DNA from: Amaurobius ferox
Lineage: Eukaryota; Arthropoda; Arachnida; Araneae; Amaurobiidae
Length of the DNA stretch: 64,000 nucleotides
Reading direction: 5' to 3'
Assembly: GCA_951213105.1 (NCBI GenBank)
Contig: OX578137.1
Location: forward strand, 56,187,236 to 56,251,235
The notes under the pieces were generated by a model that did no database searches, was not told the DNA's origin, and saw only the letters and a list, made by a program, of their open reading frames with translations. Within the stretch, counting starts at the first letter, position 1, and each line of letters starts with the position of its first letter. Position numbers and translations under genes: made by a program. Shown here in pieces: positions 33,171 through 45,173 of this stretch.

Positions 33171-35907
33171 TGTGAGACCAGATATGAGACAAAATTTAGC
33201 GGAGACAGGAATCTACGTTGTCAGGTGAAAGAACGACTCACGAATACAACTCAACTCTATAATAAGCAAACTGGTGGTAAATAAATATGTGACCTACAGT
33301 AGAGTCTCAACTCGTTAGCGTAATGACAAAACGTAAACAGATCACTTAGCAAAAAGTTCTAATAAAAGTGAGATTGTAAATTCAAGGATGATAGGTTAAA
33401 TATATTTTTAAAATAAGTAAAATAATGCAAGGAATTCAGTTTAAATAAGTTTAAAAAAATGATTTTTTGGACAAAAATGAAATGTCAAGACTTTTTTTTT
33501 AAATATTTTTATAAATTTTAAATTTATGCAAATGTTGGAAATAGTTTAAAAAAATTTTTAGACAAAAATTAAATTTCAAAAATTTAGGAAAAATTAAAAA
33601 TTTTAAATTTATACAAGTTTTAAGGAAAGTATTTAAATGGGAAATGATAATAAGAGAGAATCTCAATAAGAAATTTGAGAGGTTAATTAGAAGTTAAAAT
33701 ACAATATAATACATAAAGGCGATTTAAAATAGTTGATAAATTCATATAGAAGGATTAAATGATGTTTCAGGTCAAATTTTTAGAGTTAGGTTTATCACCC
33801 AAAGCTAATTTTGGTATTTTATACAAATTAGCTATAGGAATCCCACTAAATAAAATTTAAATAAGGAATTACAATACCACGTATAGTGGTAAGCATAGTC
33901 ATACAATAGAAAAAGGTGTCAAAATTAAAGATTAATAAAAGTCAATACGGGGAAAAATATAAAATGTGTTTAAATAGAGTAATTCAACATTTATGATATA
34001 TTAAATTGGGTATAAAAGAGAGTTACAATACTTTAAATGTGCGAAGCCTTTGTTGAGCCCGCTCCAGCAGAAAGTCGTCAGCTAGCAAACAGCAAAAAGT
34101 GTCCGATCATTCCCGTCATGTTGAGTTGAGAAAACCTATTATATCGAAATCCTTCGATTAGCAAAAACGAGCTACAAAAGAAATCGATTGGGGGATAAGT
34201 CATTATCAACGGTAACTCTCGTGTTCGAAAGGGGTCAGAGATTTTGAACACTTTCTTCTGCTCGAAAAGGAAGAAGATACCAGTATTGTCATTAATAGAT
34301 CAGTAACAGATCGATCGATCAACTGTCAGCAGGTCCGTGGAGGAGTGTTATGTACGATTCGGTTTATTTAGATTTTGGGTTTAAAGGGACAATGTCAGAG
34401 AGTGAGAACATGTTGTCCAACCTACAGAAATGTTTAAAAGTATTTTTAAATGGCTGAATTAAAAAATAACTGTTAATGGTTTTGTACTCTGATGTTAAAG
34501 GCTAAGTAAATAGGATGTATTTTATGAAAATATCAATGATGGAAATTTAGTAAATCAATGGATAATGGATTGTGCAAAAAATAATAACAAGAAAATAATA
34601 TTGTGTAATTTAAAAAAAATTTTAATTGTTAAAGGTACCAGTAATTGTATATAAGTGTGTAACATTAGGCAAGTGAATGTGCATATACTTAAAATTTCAT
34701 AAGTTAGTCAAAATTTAAATTTTGCTTGAATTTAAAGATCGACCTGATATGGTGTTGATGAGTACATAACTGATATATATATATATAGTGTATAATAGGT
34801 GTATAAACCTTTGTGTGCACAACAAGACTTCGTGAATTACATCAGAACTCTGACAAACTTTCAGCAAGGAAAAATGCCAAATACAGAGTTGGCAGTGACA
34901 CAAACTTTAGTGGTGTTTCTTCTTCTTTTTTTGTTTTTTTTGCGTCAACCGGAGATATATGTGAGACCAGATTTGCGACAGGATTTAGCGGAGACAGTTT
35001 TATGTTGAATATTTATGATTGTCTGTAATATCAAACAATGCATCAGATTTAAGGATGGCAGTTTTATTGCATCCTGACCCGAGAGGTCAAATAATGCCAT
35101 AAACATAGGGGGATAAAGTGAAGACACTAGATTGGGTAAAGATGTTAACCATTTATGGAGGATGTCTGGTCACATTGCCCTACTGTCGACCAATAGTAGA
35201 CAAGAGCCGTGTCAGACCTCAGGCGAAAAGAAGTTGCAGCATGTGGAAAGTTCTAGAGATGTTCAGAACAGTAAGAGAGTTCAACAGCAGGAGAGTTCGA
35301 GAGTTCGAGTTCGATAAGAGCAGCCAGAGCAGACAAGAGTCACGGTGAAGCCAGATTGCCAGACATCGAGTTTGCACGACTGGCGATGCAGTTATGATGA
35401 GGTCAGATTGATTCTTGTTCAGTGATCGGCTTCCGTACGAGACGGTGTACCACACCGTGAGTTGGTACAGTACGGTGTACACTGATGAAACAGAATCAAA
35501 TGTGGCTGTGTCAATGCACAAAGATAAAATTGGAGGTATGTGTTCCTATCAATAATTATAGAAGGTCATCAATGCAGTTTAGGCATTTTTAACTTAACTG
35601 GTCTCACATTTGCAATCTCCTCGAAAATAGTAATATGATAATTGTAATTAATTTAATAATCAAACAAATGTTGTTAATAAAATATTTTATTTTAAAGTTA
35701 AAATGGTGCAATTAATTGTGGTAGTATGTTAATGTATTCTATTCCAGGAACTCGCACTGAAGATAAATATGGTGGATTTAAGCGGCACACAACGCAATGT
35801 GTTTCAATGTTTCACGACTTAACGATATTACGGCTATGTTAATTATGAATCATTTAATAAGTAAAAAACTCAACATAAAGTTTCCCTTTTTGTGCACTAC
35901 AAGAGGA
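33171..35907. mobile_element. Unidentified 2.7-kb insertion in the array
   Basis: The array text breaks after ATTAAATAGG (33170) and resumes at ATATACGACTTTAACAAAAA (about 35908). The insert begins TGTGAGACCAGAT; a related stretch (TGTGAGACCAGAT..GCGACA..ATTTAGCGGAGACAG) recurs at 34960-34997, and its inverse CTGGTCTCACA ends at 35609. The 650-bp stretch 34960-35609 thus begins TG and ends CA with an 11-bp perfect inverted repeat, as LTRs do. Short frames (35118-35348 and others) have no recognised motif. Confidence 0.5.
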
Positions 35908-38900
35908 TATACGACTTTAACAAAAATGTTCTTTCCGTATCCTTTAATAAAATGTTCTTTAGGTAGGGAAACATTAATCTCATGGACATATTACACTTGT
36001 TTCTAAATACCAAGATAAAATGTAGACACCGATAAGTGCTATTAAACTCAATTTAATGATTTATAAAAGAAAGGAAGAGACAATCAATTTGAGCCTGTAG
36101 GGAGAGTCATGAGTTGCCCACATCATATGTTTTAAAAATCAAAAGTATACTTAAGAAGTCAGTTTACGTATTGACTTTTTATATTAATGAAATATATAAT
36201 TAGCTTAAATACTTTTAAATATTCTTATAATGTCTTCATTATCTGCTTCACAATTGATCTTTCTAAAGTTAACAGTTAACTAAAAGCACTCATGAAGTAG
36301 TTTCTGTTTAAATTTGATTATTCATTTTTTGTTTCTCATCCTTTTACTGCTCAAAGACATTCAAGAACAAATAACTATATTCGAAAAGTTTCTTATTAAC
36401 ACACAAATAAAATTAATAGAATTCCTCGAAACAAGCATATTAATGAAAGATGGAAGGTAGCAAGCTTTCTGTATTTTTTCAAGAACAAATATATTTTAAG
36501 TGCCTACAGTTATATTTATATATATATAAAAAAATGCGTATTTATATTTCGGGTACTTAAATAAATTCGTAAAATATGCGCTTATGTGTACTTGGAGAAA
36601 AATCGGAAAGAAGTAATTTCAAGTAAAAAAATAATTTCCTAAATAATGCCCACTTCTCTTCTCGTTACATATTTGTCACAAACCTGATTTGTGCTTTCTA
36701 CTGCATGAAATGTGCTAATATTCGAAATATAATTTTGTGATTAATATCATCATTGAAATACCGTAATCTCACTCTTGATATTAAAGAAAATGTTATATGA
36801 TAATTATAACGATATAACTTCTTAACTAAACATTATTCTAATCACTTTAGACCAATATCTGAAATGCTATTAGCTAGGTTTATCAACTGCTGTAGTTATC
36901 AAAAGCATAAAATTTTGATATTTCATAAAAATATTTACATTTTCACAGTGAGGAAATCGTACATAAAAACATTTGCTATTTATGAATTAAAATATTGTAT
37001 CCTATATAAGATTAAATAGGATATACGGCTTTAATAAAAATGTTTCGTATGTATCCAGACACTTATAGAAGAAATGTTCTTTCTGTAGGGAAACATTAAT
37101 CTAGCGATGGAGCTATTACATTTGTATCTAGGTGTCAAGACGAAAAGCAGACACCGATCACTGCTATTAAAATTAATGATTTATAAGAGAAAGATAGGAA
37201 CAGTTAATTTGATCTGTAGGGAAAGTCAGGTGTGGATCACATCAAAATTTTAGGAATGAAAAGCATATATGCGAGGTCAGTTTACGTTGGGACTTTTATA
37301 TTAAGGAAAAATATAATTTGTTTAAGTACTATTAAACATCTTTATAATGTCTTCATTACTGCTTCACTATCGAACTTTCTGACGTGTACAGTTAACTCAA
37401 AGAGCTCATGAAGTACTTTTGTTTAAATCTGATTATGCATTTTTTATTTATCATCTTTTTACTGTAACATAATAACTTACGGTGACATATTGGAAAAGTT
37501 TCTCATTAACACACAAATAAAATTAATGGAATTCTTCGAAAAAATGGTTATTCATGAAAGGCAGAAAGTAGAAAGCTTTCTATACTTTGTCAAGAACAAC
37601 TATTTTTTTGCGTCTACTGTTATACTTAATGCGCTTTTATATTTCGGGTATAAACTAGTAAAATATGCACTTATATGTAGTTGGAGGAAAATCGAATAGA
37701 AACAATTTCAAGAATTTTTTATTTTAAATAATGCACTCCTCTTTTCTCGTTACATATTTGCTGGAAAGATTTTTTGTGCTTACTGCTCCATTAAATGTGC
37801 TAATTTTTGAAAAATAATTTTGTAATTAATCTCATTCTTGAAGAAAAGTAATCTCACTCTTGATAATATATGAAAAGTTAAATGGTAATTGAATTAATAA
37901 ATTATAAAATGATATAATTTTCTAAATAACGCATTACTCTAATCTCACTAGATCCATAACTGAAATGCTATTCGTCAGTTTTATCACTTGCTCAAGTTGT
38001 TAAAAGTAGAAATGTTTGATATGTTATAAATATTTCTTTATTTTCGTTGTAAAAAATCTTACATAAAAGCATTTGCTATTTAGGAATTAAAGTATTATAT
38101 CCTATATAAGATTAAATAGAATATACGATTTTAATAAATATGTTCTCTCTGTATCCAGACACTTTAACAAAAATATTCTTTCTGTAGGGAAACATTAATC
38201 TAGGTATGGACATATTACATTTGTATCTAAGTGCCAAGATAAAATGTAACACCGATCAGTGCTATTAAACTCAATTTAATGATTTGTAAAAGAAAGAATG
38301 AGGCAATTAATTTGAGCCTGTAGGGTAAGTCATGAGTTGCCCACATCATGTTTTTTAGGAATCTAAAGTATATTTAAGAAGCCAGTTTATGTATTAATGA
38401 AAAATATAATTCGTTTATATACTTTTAAACATGCTTATAATGTCTTCATTATCTGCTTTACAATTGATCTTTCTGAAGTTAATAGTTAACTCAAAGCACT
38501 CATGAAGTAGTTTCTGTTTAAATCTGATTATTCATTTTTTGTTTCTTATCCTTTTTGCTGCAACTTAATAACTTACGATGAAATATTCGAAAATTTTCTT
38601 ATTAACACACAAATAAAATTAATGGTATTCCTCGAAACAAACTTATTAATGAAAGATGGAAGGTAGAAAGAGCTTTCTGTATTTTTTTAAGAATAACTAT
38701 TTTTTAAGTGCCTACCGTTATATTTAATGGACTTTTATATTTCAGGTATTTAAATAAACTAGTAAATATGCATTTATGTGTACTTGGCAGAAAATCGAAA
38801 AGAAGTAATTTCAAGAAAAGAAAAATAATTTCCTAAATAATGCCTTCTTCTCTTCTCGTTACATATTTGTCACGAACCTGATTTGTGCTTTCTACTGCAT

Positions 38901-39199
38901 GAAATGTGCTAATATTCGAAATATAATTTTGTGATTAATCTCATCATTGAAATACCGTAATCTCACTCTTGATATTAAAGAAAATGTTATAAGATAATAA
39001 AAATGATATAATTTCTTAAACAAACATTACTCTAATCTCGTTACACCTATATCTTAAATGCTATTAGCTAATTTTTTCACTTGCTGTAGTTATAAAAAGC
39101 ATAAAAGCTTGATATTTCATAAAATTAACATTTTCTTAGTGAGGAAATCTTACATAAAAACATTTGCTATTTATGAATTAAATTATTATATCCTATATA

Positions 39200-40592
39200 C
39201 ACTCAGTTGCAAACTAAAACGAAGCACCATGAATAAAGTGACTGTTTTTATTGAAATTAAATATGCGTACAGCTCATACACAGGAAATGAAATGTTTACT
39301 AAATAATGGCAGCAGGACCCATCAATAGTTAGCAATTTCATATTGAGTTTTCAAATCAGTAATTGGGGAAACACCCTTGGCGGCAATGAATGCTTGTATA
39401 CGCCTAGGTAAGGGGTGATAAAATTTCCTAATGTCATCTTGCGATACATTCTGCCAGTTATTCCTCTATTATTGCTGCATATCTGCTACATTTTGGGGTT
39501 CTCGAATCTGGCGGCCTAGCATGTCCCATACATGCTCGAGTAGCAAAAGGTCTGGTGACCTTGCTAGCCAAGGAACAGTATCAATAGCATGGAGACAGTC
39601 CACAGATATTAGAGCCGTATGTAGCGTGGCATTATCGTGTTAAAAATGGCCCCAGAATGACATGCAATGAAGGGTAAAGCAAACGGCTGCAGGATACCAT
39701 CAACATATTATTGAGCTGTTAAAGTTGTACGCAGGATGACTCGGGGCGACCTGCTGTCGTAAGAGATAGCACCTCACACTATCACACTATGAGATAATGG
39801 CTGTGTGTCTGTATAAAACAAAGATTGATTGGGACCACTTTCCTTGGCGCCTCCACATACGTATCCGATGGTCATCTAATGAAAGACTGAATCATGATTC
39901 ATTGCTGAACACTATGCGATGCCAGCCTGCTGGCATCCATGATGCTCGGCTACGACATTTCTCTAAACGACTTTGTAGATGTTGTGGGGTTATGGGCAGA
40001 CGTCTTAAAGGCCACTGTGACCGTAACCCCACCTCAACCAAGCGCCGTTAGATGGTGGAAGGTACCACAGGTGGTATGGAAGAAGCTTTAGCACGTTGGA
40101 TGGCGGACAAGGACGCCGTTGCGCCAGTTCGAGTCTGTCGCATAATCATCCGATTTTGCCTCGCCATTTGTGCACCTTTGCTTTTCAGAGCCTTCCTTCC
40201 GCCGACAAGTTCCTTGCAGCAATCATTGCTGACAGGACCTTTGCACAGCAGTTGGCGGCTTATTGCTCGATATGACCAGCCAGCTTCACGCATCCCGATT
40301 ATACGACCACGTTCGAATTTATCTAATTGTTTATAAGGTCTTCGGCAAAATCGTATCTCGACGGAACTGCAACGCCGATAACGAGCAAAGATAAACCGTC
40401 CACATTTTTAACACGTTTTATAGGATGCTAGTTGTGCAGCAGAAACGATCGCTATGTCTGAAGTTAACATTCATTGGCCTTGCGAATTCAATCATTTGCA
40501 TACTTGGTAAAACGGAATTTGCATGCAAAATTATTTCGAGATGATCGGATTACTTTTTAGGGCTGCTTCGGTTTTTTTTGCAAAAGAGCGTG
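39200..40592 (-). mobile_element. Tc1-like DNA transposon inserted in the array
   Basis: The array sequence ATCCTATA-TA is interrupted by an element beginning CACTCAGTTGCAAAC..AAACGAAGCA. Its other end, read inverted, is CACGCTCTTTTGCAAAAAAA then ACCGAAGCA: a degraded inverted repeat. The array resumes with GAATAAATAGG. It carries a minus-strand transposase. Insertion into an existing unit shows it is younger than the array. Confidence 0.8.
39322..40360 (-). pseudogene. Tc1-like transposase (stops, catalytic Asp lost)
   Basis: N-terminal helix-turn-helix: KFERGRIIGMREAGWSYRAI then SRQL (40240-40330). Middle: RLPITPQHLQSRLEKCRSRA then SWMPAGWHRIVFSNES, followed by an in-frame TGA where Arg is expected. 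The catalytic block is normally FSDES, so the first Asp has become Asn. Second block DNATLHTALISVDCLHAI keeps its Asp; LARSPDLLLLEHVWDMLGRQ keeps the Glu. It ends FYHPLPRRIQAFIAAKGVSP. Several stops and frameshifts (including two stops after DMQQ). The 81-codon frame at 40048-40293 is its N-terminal part; plus-strand frames here are shadows. Confidence 0.88.
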
Positions 40593-42150
40593 AGAATAAA
40601 TAGGTAATACGACTTTAATGTTCCTTATGTATCGAGACGCTTTAGAAGAAATGTTCTTTCTGTAGGGAAACATTAATACAGCGATGGAAATATTACATTT
40701 GTATCTAGGTGCCAAAACAAAATGTTGACACCGAGCAGTGCTATTAAACTCAATGCTTTATGAAAGGAAGAAAGGGACAATCAATTTGAGCTGTAGCAAA
40801 AGTCAGGTTCTGATCACATCATATTTTTAGGAGTGAAAAGTATATATAAGAGGTCAGTCTACGTTGTGACTTTTATATTAATGAAAAATATAATTTGTTT
40901 AAATACTATTAAACACCTTTATAATATCTTCATTAGCTGCTTCACTATTGAACTTTCTAATGTGTAAAGTTAACTCAAAGAGCTCATGAAGTAGTTCTGT
41001 TTAAATCTGATTATTCATTTTTTATTTATTATCCTTTTGCTGTGATTTAATAACTTACGCTGAAATATTAGAAAAGTTTCTCATTAACACAGACATAAAA
41101 TTAATGGAATCCTTTGAAAAAATGCATATTAATGAAGGGCAGAAAGTAGAAAGCTTTCTATACTTATGAACATCTATTTTTTGCATCTACCGTTATATTT
41201 AATGCGCTTTTATATTTCGGGTATAAACTAGTAAAATATGCACTTACATGTACTTGGAGAAAAATCGAATAGAAGTAATTTCAAGAATTTTTTTTTAAAA
41301 TAATACACTTCTCATTTCTCATTACATATTTTCCTGAAAGATTTTTGTGCTTATTGCTGCATTAGCTGTGCTAATATTTGAAAATAATTTTGTAATTAAT
41401 CTCATTCTTGAAGAAAAATAATCTCATTCTTGATAACATATGAATAGCTAAATGGTAATTGAATTAAGAGATTATAAATTGATATGATTTTTTAAATAAC
41501 GCGTTACTCTAATCTTATCAGATCCATATCTTAAATGCTATTCGCCATTTTTATAACTTGCTCAAGTTGTTAAAAGCACAAAAGTTTGATATTTCATAAA
41601 TATTTTTTTATTTTCGTTGTAAGAAAATGTTACACAAAAACATTTGCTATTTACGAGTTTAAATATTATATCCTATATATGATTAAATAGGATATACAAC
41701 TTTAATAAAAATCTTCCTTCTGTATCAGGCACATCCAGGCACTTTAACAAAAATGTTCTTTCTGTAGGGAAACAGTAATTTAGGGATGGACATATTACAT
41801 TTGCATCTAGGTACCAAGATAAAATGTAGATACCGATCAGTGTTATTAAACTCAATTTAATGATTTATAAGAGAAAGAAAGATACAATTAATTTGAGTCT
41901 ATATGGAAAGTCATGAGTTAGTTGCCCACATCATGTTTTTAAGAATGAAAAGTATACTTAAGAAGTCAGTTTACGTAATGGCTTTTTATATTAATGAAAA
42001 ATACAATTTGTTTAAATACTTTTAAACATCCTTATAATGATAATAAATGAATTGGCATCACGTCTGATTTCAATTAGCAGAAACAACAAGCACACAACTA
42101 TAATAGAAGGTCTTTATTTCACTTCTTATGAGACGTTCAAAATTTAAAAA

Positions 42151-42200
42151 AGGCCAGAGCGCTTTGGAGCGTAAATACGCTCTTCATCAGTGGCTACATG
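42151..42200 (-). ncRNA. Hammerhead-like core, inverted arm (damaged)
   Basis: On the minus strand: CCATGTAGCCA, CTGATGA (42190-42184), the GAGCG-TATTTA-CGCTC hairpin, then CAAA (42166-42163) in place of GAAA. The single change in the core would be expected to abolish activity. Confidence 0.5.
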
Positions 42201-42352
42201 GAAATAGAAATGATCGTTCATATATGTTTTGTATATTTGGATTCTCCTTTGATAAACGTAAGTTTATTGATTATTGTATTTATGAAAATTTGTCACCTTT
42301 TCTAGTCTATATATGATCGATCCATGTAGGCACTGATGAAGAGCGTCTATTT

Positions 42353-42402
42353 CCATGTAGGCACTGATGAAGAGCGTATTTACGCTCGAAAGCGCTCTGG
42401 CC
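42353..42402 (+). ncRNA. Hammerhead-ribozyme-like core
   Basis: CCATGTAGGCA, CTGATGA (42364-42370), A, GAGCG-TATTTA-CGCTC hairpin (42372-42387), GAAA (42388-42391), then GCGCTCTGGCC. CUGAUGA, a stem II hairpin and GAAA in this order form the conserved hammerhead core. An extra A before stem II departs from the consensus, and I could not assign stem III plus the UH cleavage site. A partial second copy (CCATGTAGGCACTGATGAAG) lies just upstream at 42322-42341. Confidence 0.55.
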
Positions 42403-43489
42403 TTTTTTAAATTTTGTACATCTTATAAGAAGTGAAATAAAGACCTTCTATTATAGTTGTGTGCTTGTTGCTTCTGCTAATCCTTATAATGTCTGCATTA
42501 GCTGCTTCACAATTGATCTTTCTAAAGTTAATAGTTAACTAAAAGCACTCATGAAGTAGTGTCTGTTTAAATCTGATTATTCATTTATTGTTTATGATCC
42601 TTTTGCTGCAACTTAGTAACTTACGAGGAAATGTTAGAAAAGTTTTTTATTAACACACACATAAAATTAATGGAATTCTTCGAAAATAAAGATGTATATT
42701 AATAAAAGATAGAAAGTAAAAAGCTTTCTATATTTTTTCAAGAACAACTATTTTTTTGTCGCCTACCGTTATATTCAATGCACTTTTATATTTCGGGTTT
42801 TTAAATAAACTATTAAAATACGCACTTATGTGTACTAATGTACTAATGTAAATTGAAAAGAAGTAATTTCAAGAAAGATAGAATTTATGAAATAATGCAC
42901 TCCTCCCTTCCGCTACATATTTGTCAGAAACCTTATTTTGGTCTTACTACTGTATTAAATGTGCTAATATTTGAAATATAATTTTGTTATTTTCTCAGCA
43001 TTGAAATAACGTATCTCACTCTTGATATTAAAGAAAATGTTATATGATAATTAAAACGACATAACTTCTTAAATAAGCATTACTCTAATCTCGATCTATA
43101 TCTGAAATGATATTAGCTAATTTTATCACTGCTGTAGTTATTAAAAGCATAAAAGTTTGATATTTCTAAAAATATTTACATCTTCATAGTGAGGAAATCT
43201 TACATAAAACATTTGCTATTTATGAATTAAAATATTATATCCTACGCTGCTTACAACTGAAATTGCAACACCATGAAGAAATTGAAGTATCCTTATGAAA
43301 TTTGCAGAATATAATTGTATAATGATATATACAGAATATAATTGTAATAATGACGTTATAAATATTTTAACGTTGAAAACTACATTGGTATTTAACTGCT
43401 TTCTAGATGACAACATTTAAGATTATTTTGAAGTAACAAATTAACTTATTTCGAGTAGATATAACTTGACAATAGGAAATATTGTTAGC

Positions 43490-44039
43490 ATTTATAAGCA
43501 ATATTATAAGAAAATCATTATATAAAAATATGCTACTTATTAATTTAACAATTTGGCGTCATTTTTGACAATTTGGCAACATTTGCTACCACATTTGAAA
43601 AGCCACTAGGTTGGTGATATTTCGCCAAATTAGTTGTCAAGGCTGCCAAATTTATAGCAAAGTGTTACGTATTTGATGATACTTACTATTGTTCATTTTT
43701 ATATAATTTCTAAGTATATTTATTTAAAAAACGTACAATTTCTCAAGAGCGGTTCAAGATAGTATTCTAGAGTTTATTCCATTCGTTTCAGAATAAGAAA
43801 TTACGTGTAAAATGATTATTTACTTTACATTATTGAATGTTCTGATTTTTGACGATTTTTCAAAAATTCTTTCGAAAATTTCGAGGTCTTTTAAGCGTTC
43901 AACGTCGTTTAATATTAATAGGCTTCCAGTATTTATGAATCGTAATCATCTTGCCAAATTACGTCCGAAACGTTCCATTCGTTTGTGGGATATCGCATCC
44001 ACAGTCTCTCTCTCTCTCACACACACACACACTCACTCA

Positions 44040-44072
<33 letters not shown>

Positions 44073-44210
44073 TTCCTCAAAACGATCGATTCGAGTTCAG
44101 GGATATTTGAAACGTACTATTTCGTCGATAACTGGAATTCGAACTTTACCCTCATCATAATACTGTCCTTATATATTATACTACTATACGTATGCATGTA
44201 GGAAAAGGAA
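43490..44210 (-). mobile_element. Family X2 element, reverse copy
   Basis: Read on the minus strand from 44210: degraded hairpin, AAAGTTCGAATTCCAGTTAT, AACTCGAATCGATCGTTTTG, a TG tract (plus strand CACA at 44018-44072), then AATGGAACGTTTCGGACGTA and the GGCGAAATATC-type X2 body near 43560-43640. The X-type 3' end was not clearly found. The plus frames at 43812-44201 and 43951-44160 encode SLSHTHTHSL peptides and are translations of the microsatellite. Confidence 0.6.
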
Positions 44211-44231
44211 AATTGTAATCTGTATAATGTA

Positions 44232-44801
44232 TTGAGTTATATTCTTTCTCCTTGTCCATTTTCCTTTCTAAAACTTCTGGTTATTATTCAGTTTTTTTTT
44301 ACTTCATTTAATGTATTAGAAATATTTTGTATTTCTGAAACCGATTCTTCTGATACACTCGCAGTAGCTGAAAATACATATTCACTGGCAGGTAGCAACA
44401 AATGCATTTTAAAATTTTTGATATATATTTTTATTTCTCTTTTTTACCTTTTTCTTATCTTCTTTTTCATTTTTTTTAAAGTTTCAAAGGTTTTACTCAA
44501 ATTTTTGGTAGCCATAGATAATTTAATCAAAGCCATAGGCAGCCATAGGTAATTTAATCGGATCCATGCTCACTGTGGTGAAGTGCAGGAAATTGTGAAG
44601 CGAAGCCATTGTTAGATTCACAGGTATGCATGTGGCCTCGACCTAGCTCACGCCTCGCGCTTAATAAGGCCCCGCGGTTTTCAAACTTTCAAAAACATTT
44701 TTATTTACATTTCACAAATAATGGGTAATTTGTGTAAAAGTGTTTTCGTATTTAACATAAAAATCAGTTTAATTAGTCTTAAATAACTTTGTTAGAAGAT
44801 T
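44232..44801. other. No gene identified
   Basis: A plus frame of 106 codons (44232-44552) is hydrophobic and T-rich, as expected from low-complexity DNA. On the minus strand a weakly ORF1-like, Asn- and Lys-rich translation is possible but not convincing. Confidence 0.35.
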
Positions 44802-45173
44802 TGTAAAGGTGTCGGAATAAATACGCAGGCATTTTTTGATAAAAACAACACGTTTACTTTTAAACTGTAGAAAAATAAACTTCATTAACGTAATTTACAA
44901 ATAATAAATTAGAATGTACATGGTCCAACCTTTCTACCGTCGTCTGCATCCACACACGTCATTCTTCAGGTACCAACTCGTATCATCTCGTGCCGTCTTG
45001 AACCCATCTCGTGCTTAGCACTTTTATAACCTGGTTGCCAGCTCCCTCTTCCGTCCGCAATGCAAGGCTGCTATTTAAATTTAGACTTTTCTTTCCCCGG
45101 GGAAGACTCTACTTGAAAAACAAGAAGTCGAGAATAGTAATTGTTAATCCTTACAGATTTTATTCCCACAACA
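44802..45173 (-). mobile_element. Possible solo LTR
   Basis: 372 bp that on the minus strand begins TGTTGTGGGAATAAA and ends CGACACCTTTACA (TG...CA). It contains a TATA-like GGTTATAAAAGTGC (45033-45020) and a GC-richer leader. No target duplication was found at the ends and no retrotransposon body is adjacent, so this is tentative. Confidence 0.35.

Larger units (their letters stand above)
42040..42480. mobile_element. 441-bp fold-back element with hammerhead-like arms
   Basis: Inserted in the array between exact 11-bp duplications TCCTTATAATG (42029-42039 and 42481-42491). The two arms are inverted copies: AGCAGAAaCAACAAGCACAC, AACTATAATAGAAGGTCTTT, ATTTCACTTCTTAT and GGCCAGAGCGCTTT occur at the left and in reverse complement at the right. 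A 35-bp extra segment (ATAATAAATGAATTGGCATC...) lies at the left end only. The 62-codon frame at 42128-42316 spans the arms and is not thought to be a gene. Variable-length target duplications and inverted terminal copies with hammerhead motifs resemble Penelope-like element pseudo-LTRs (inference). Confidence 0.75.
32110..43250 (+). repeat. Tandem array of about 1.1-kb units, with three insertions
   Basis: Each unit carries, in order, a degraded X 3' end (GTCATG..TTGCCCACATCA, anchors at 32272, 36116, 37225, 38339, 40802, 41910), CAGTTTACGT...TTATATTAATGAAAAATATA, AACTCAAAG-CTCATGAAGTA, ATTAACACACAAATAAAATT, GAAAGCTTTCTAT, CTCACTCTTGATA, CATTTGCTATTTATGAATTA and ATCCTATATAAGATTAAATA. Anchor spacings of 1109, 1114 and 1108 bp are uninterrupted. 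The 3844- and 2463-bp spacings shrink to about 1107 and 1068 once inserted elements are removed. The first unit joins an X-like 3' end of about 160 bp that starts near 32110. Confidence 0.88.

Noticed and set aside
32110..43250. CRISPR-like array
   Set aside because: The repeat period is about 1.1 kb and the unit is mostly repeat without unique spacers; the genome is eukaryotic.
43812..44201. 129-codon ORF with SLSLTHTHTHSL repeats
   Set aside because: The repeats are translations of a CA microsatellite inside an X2 element.
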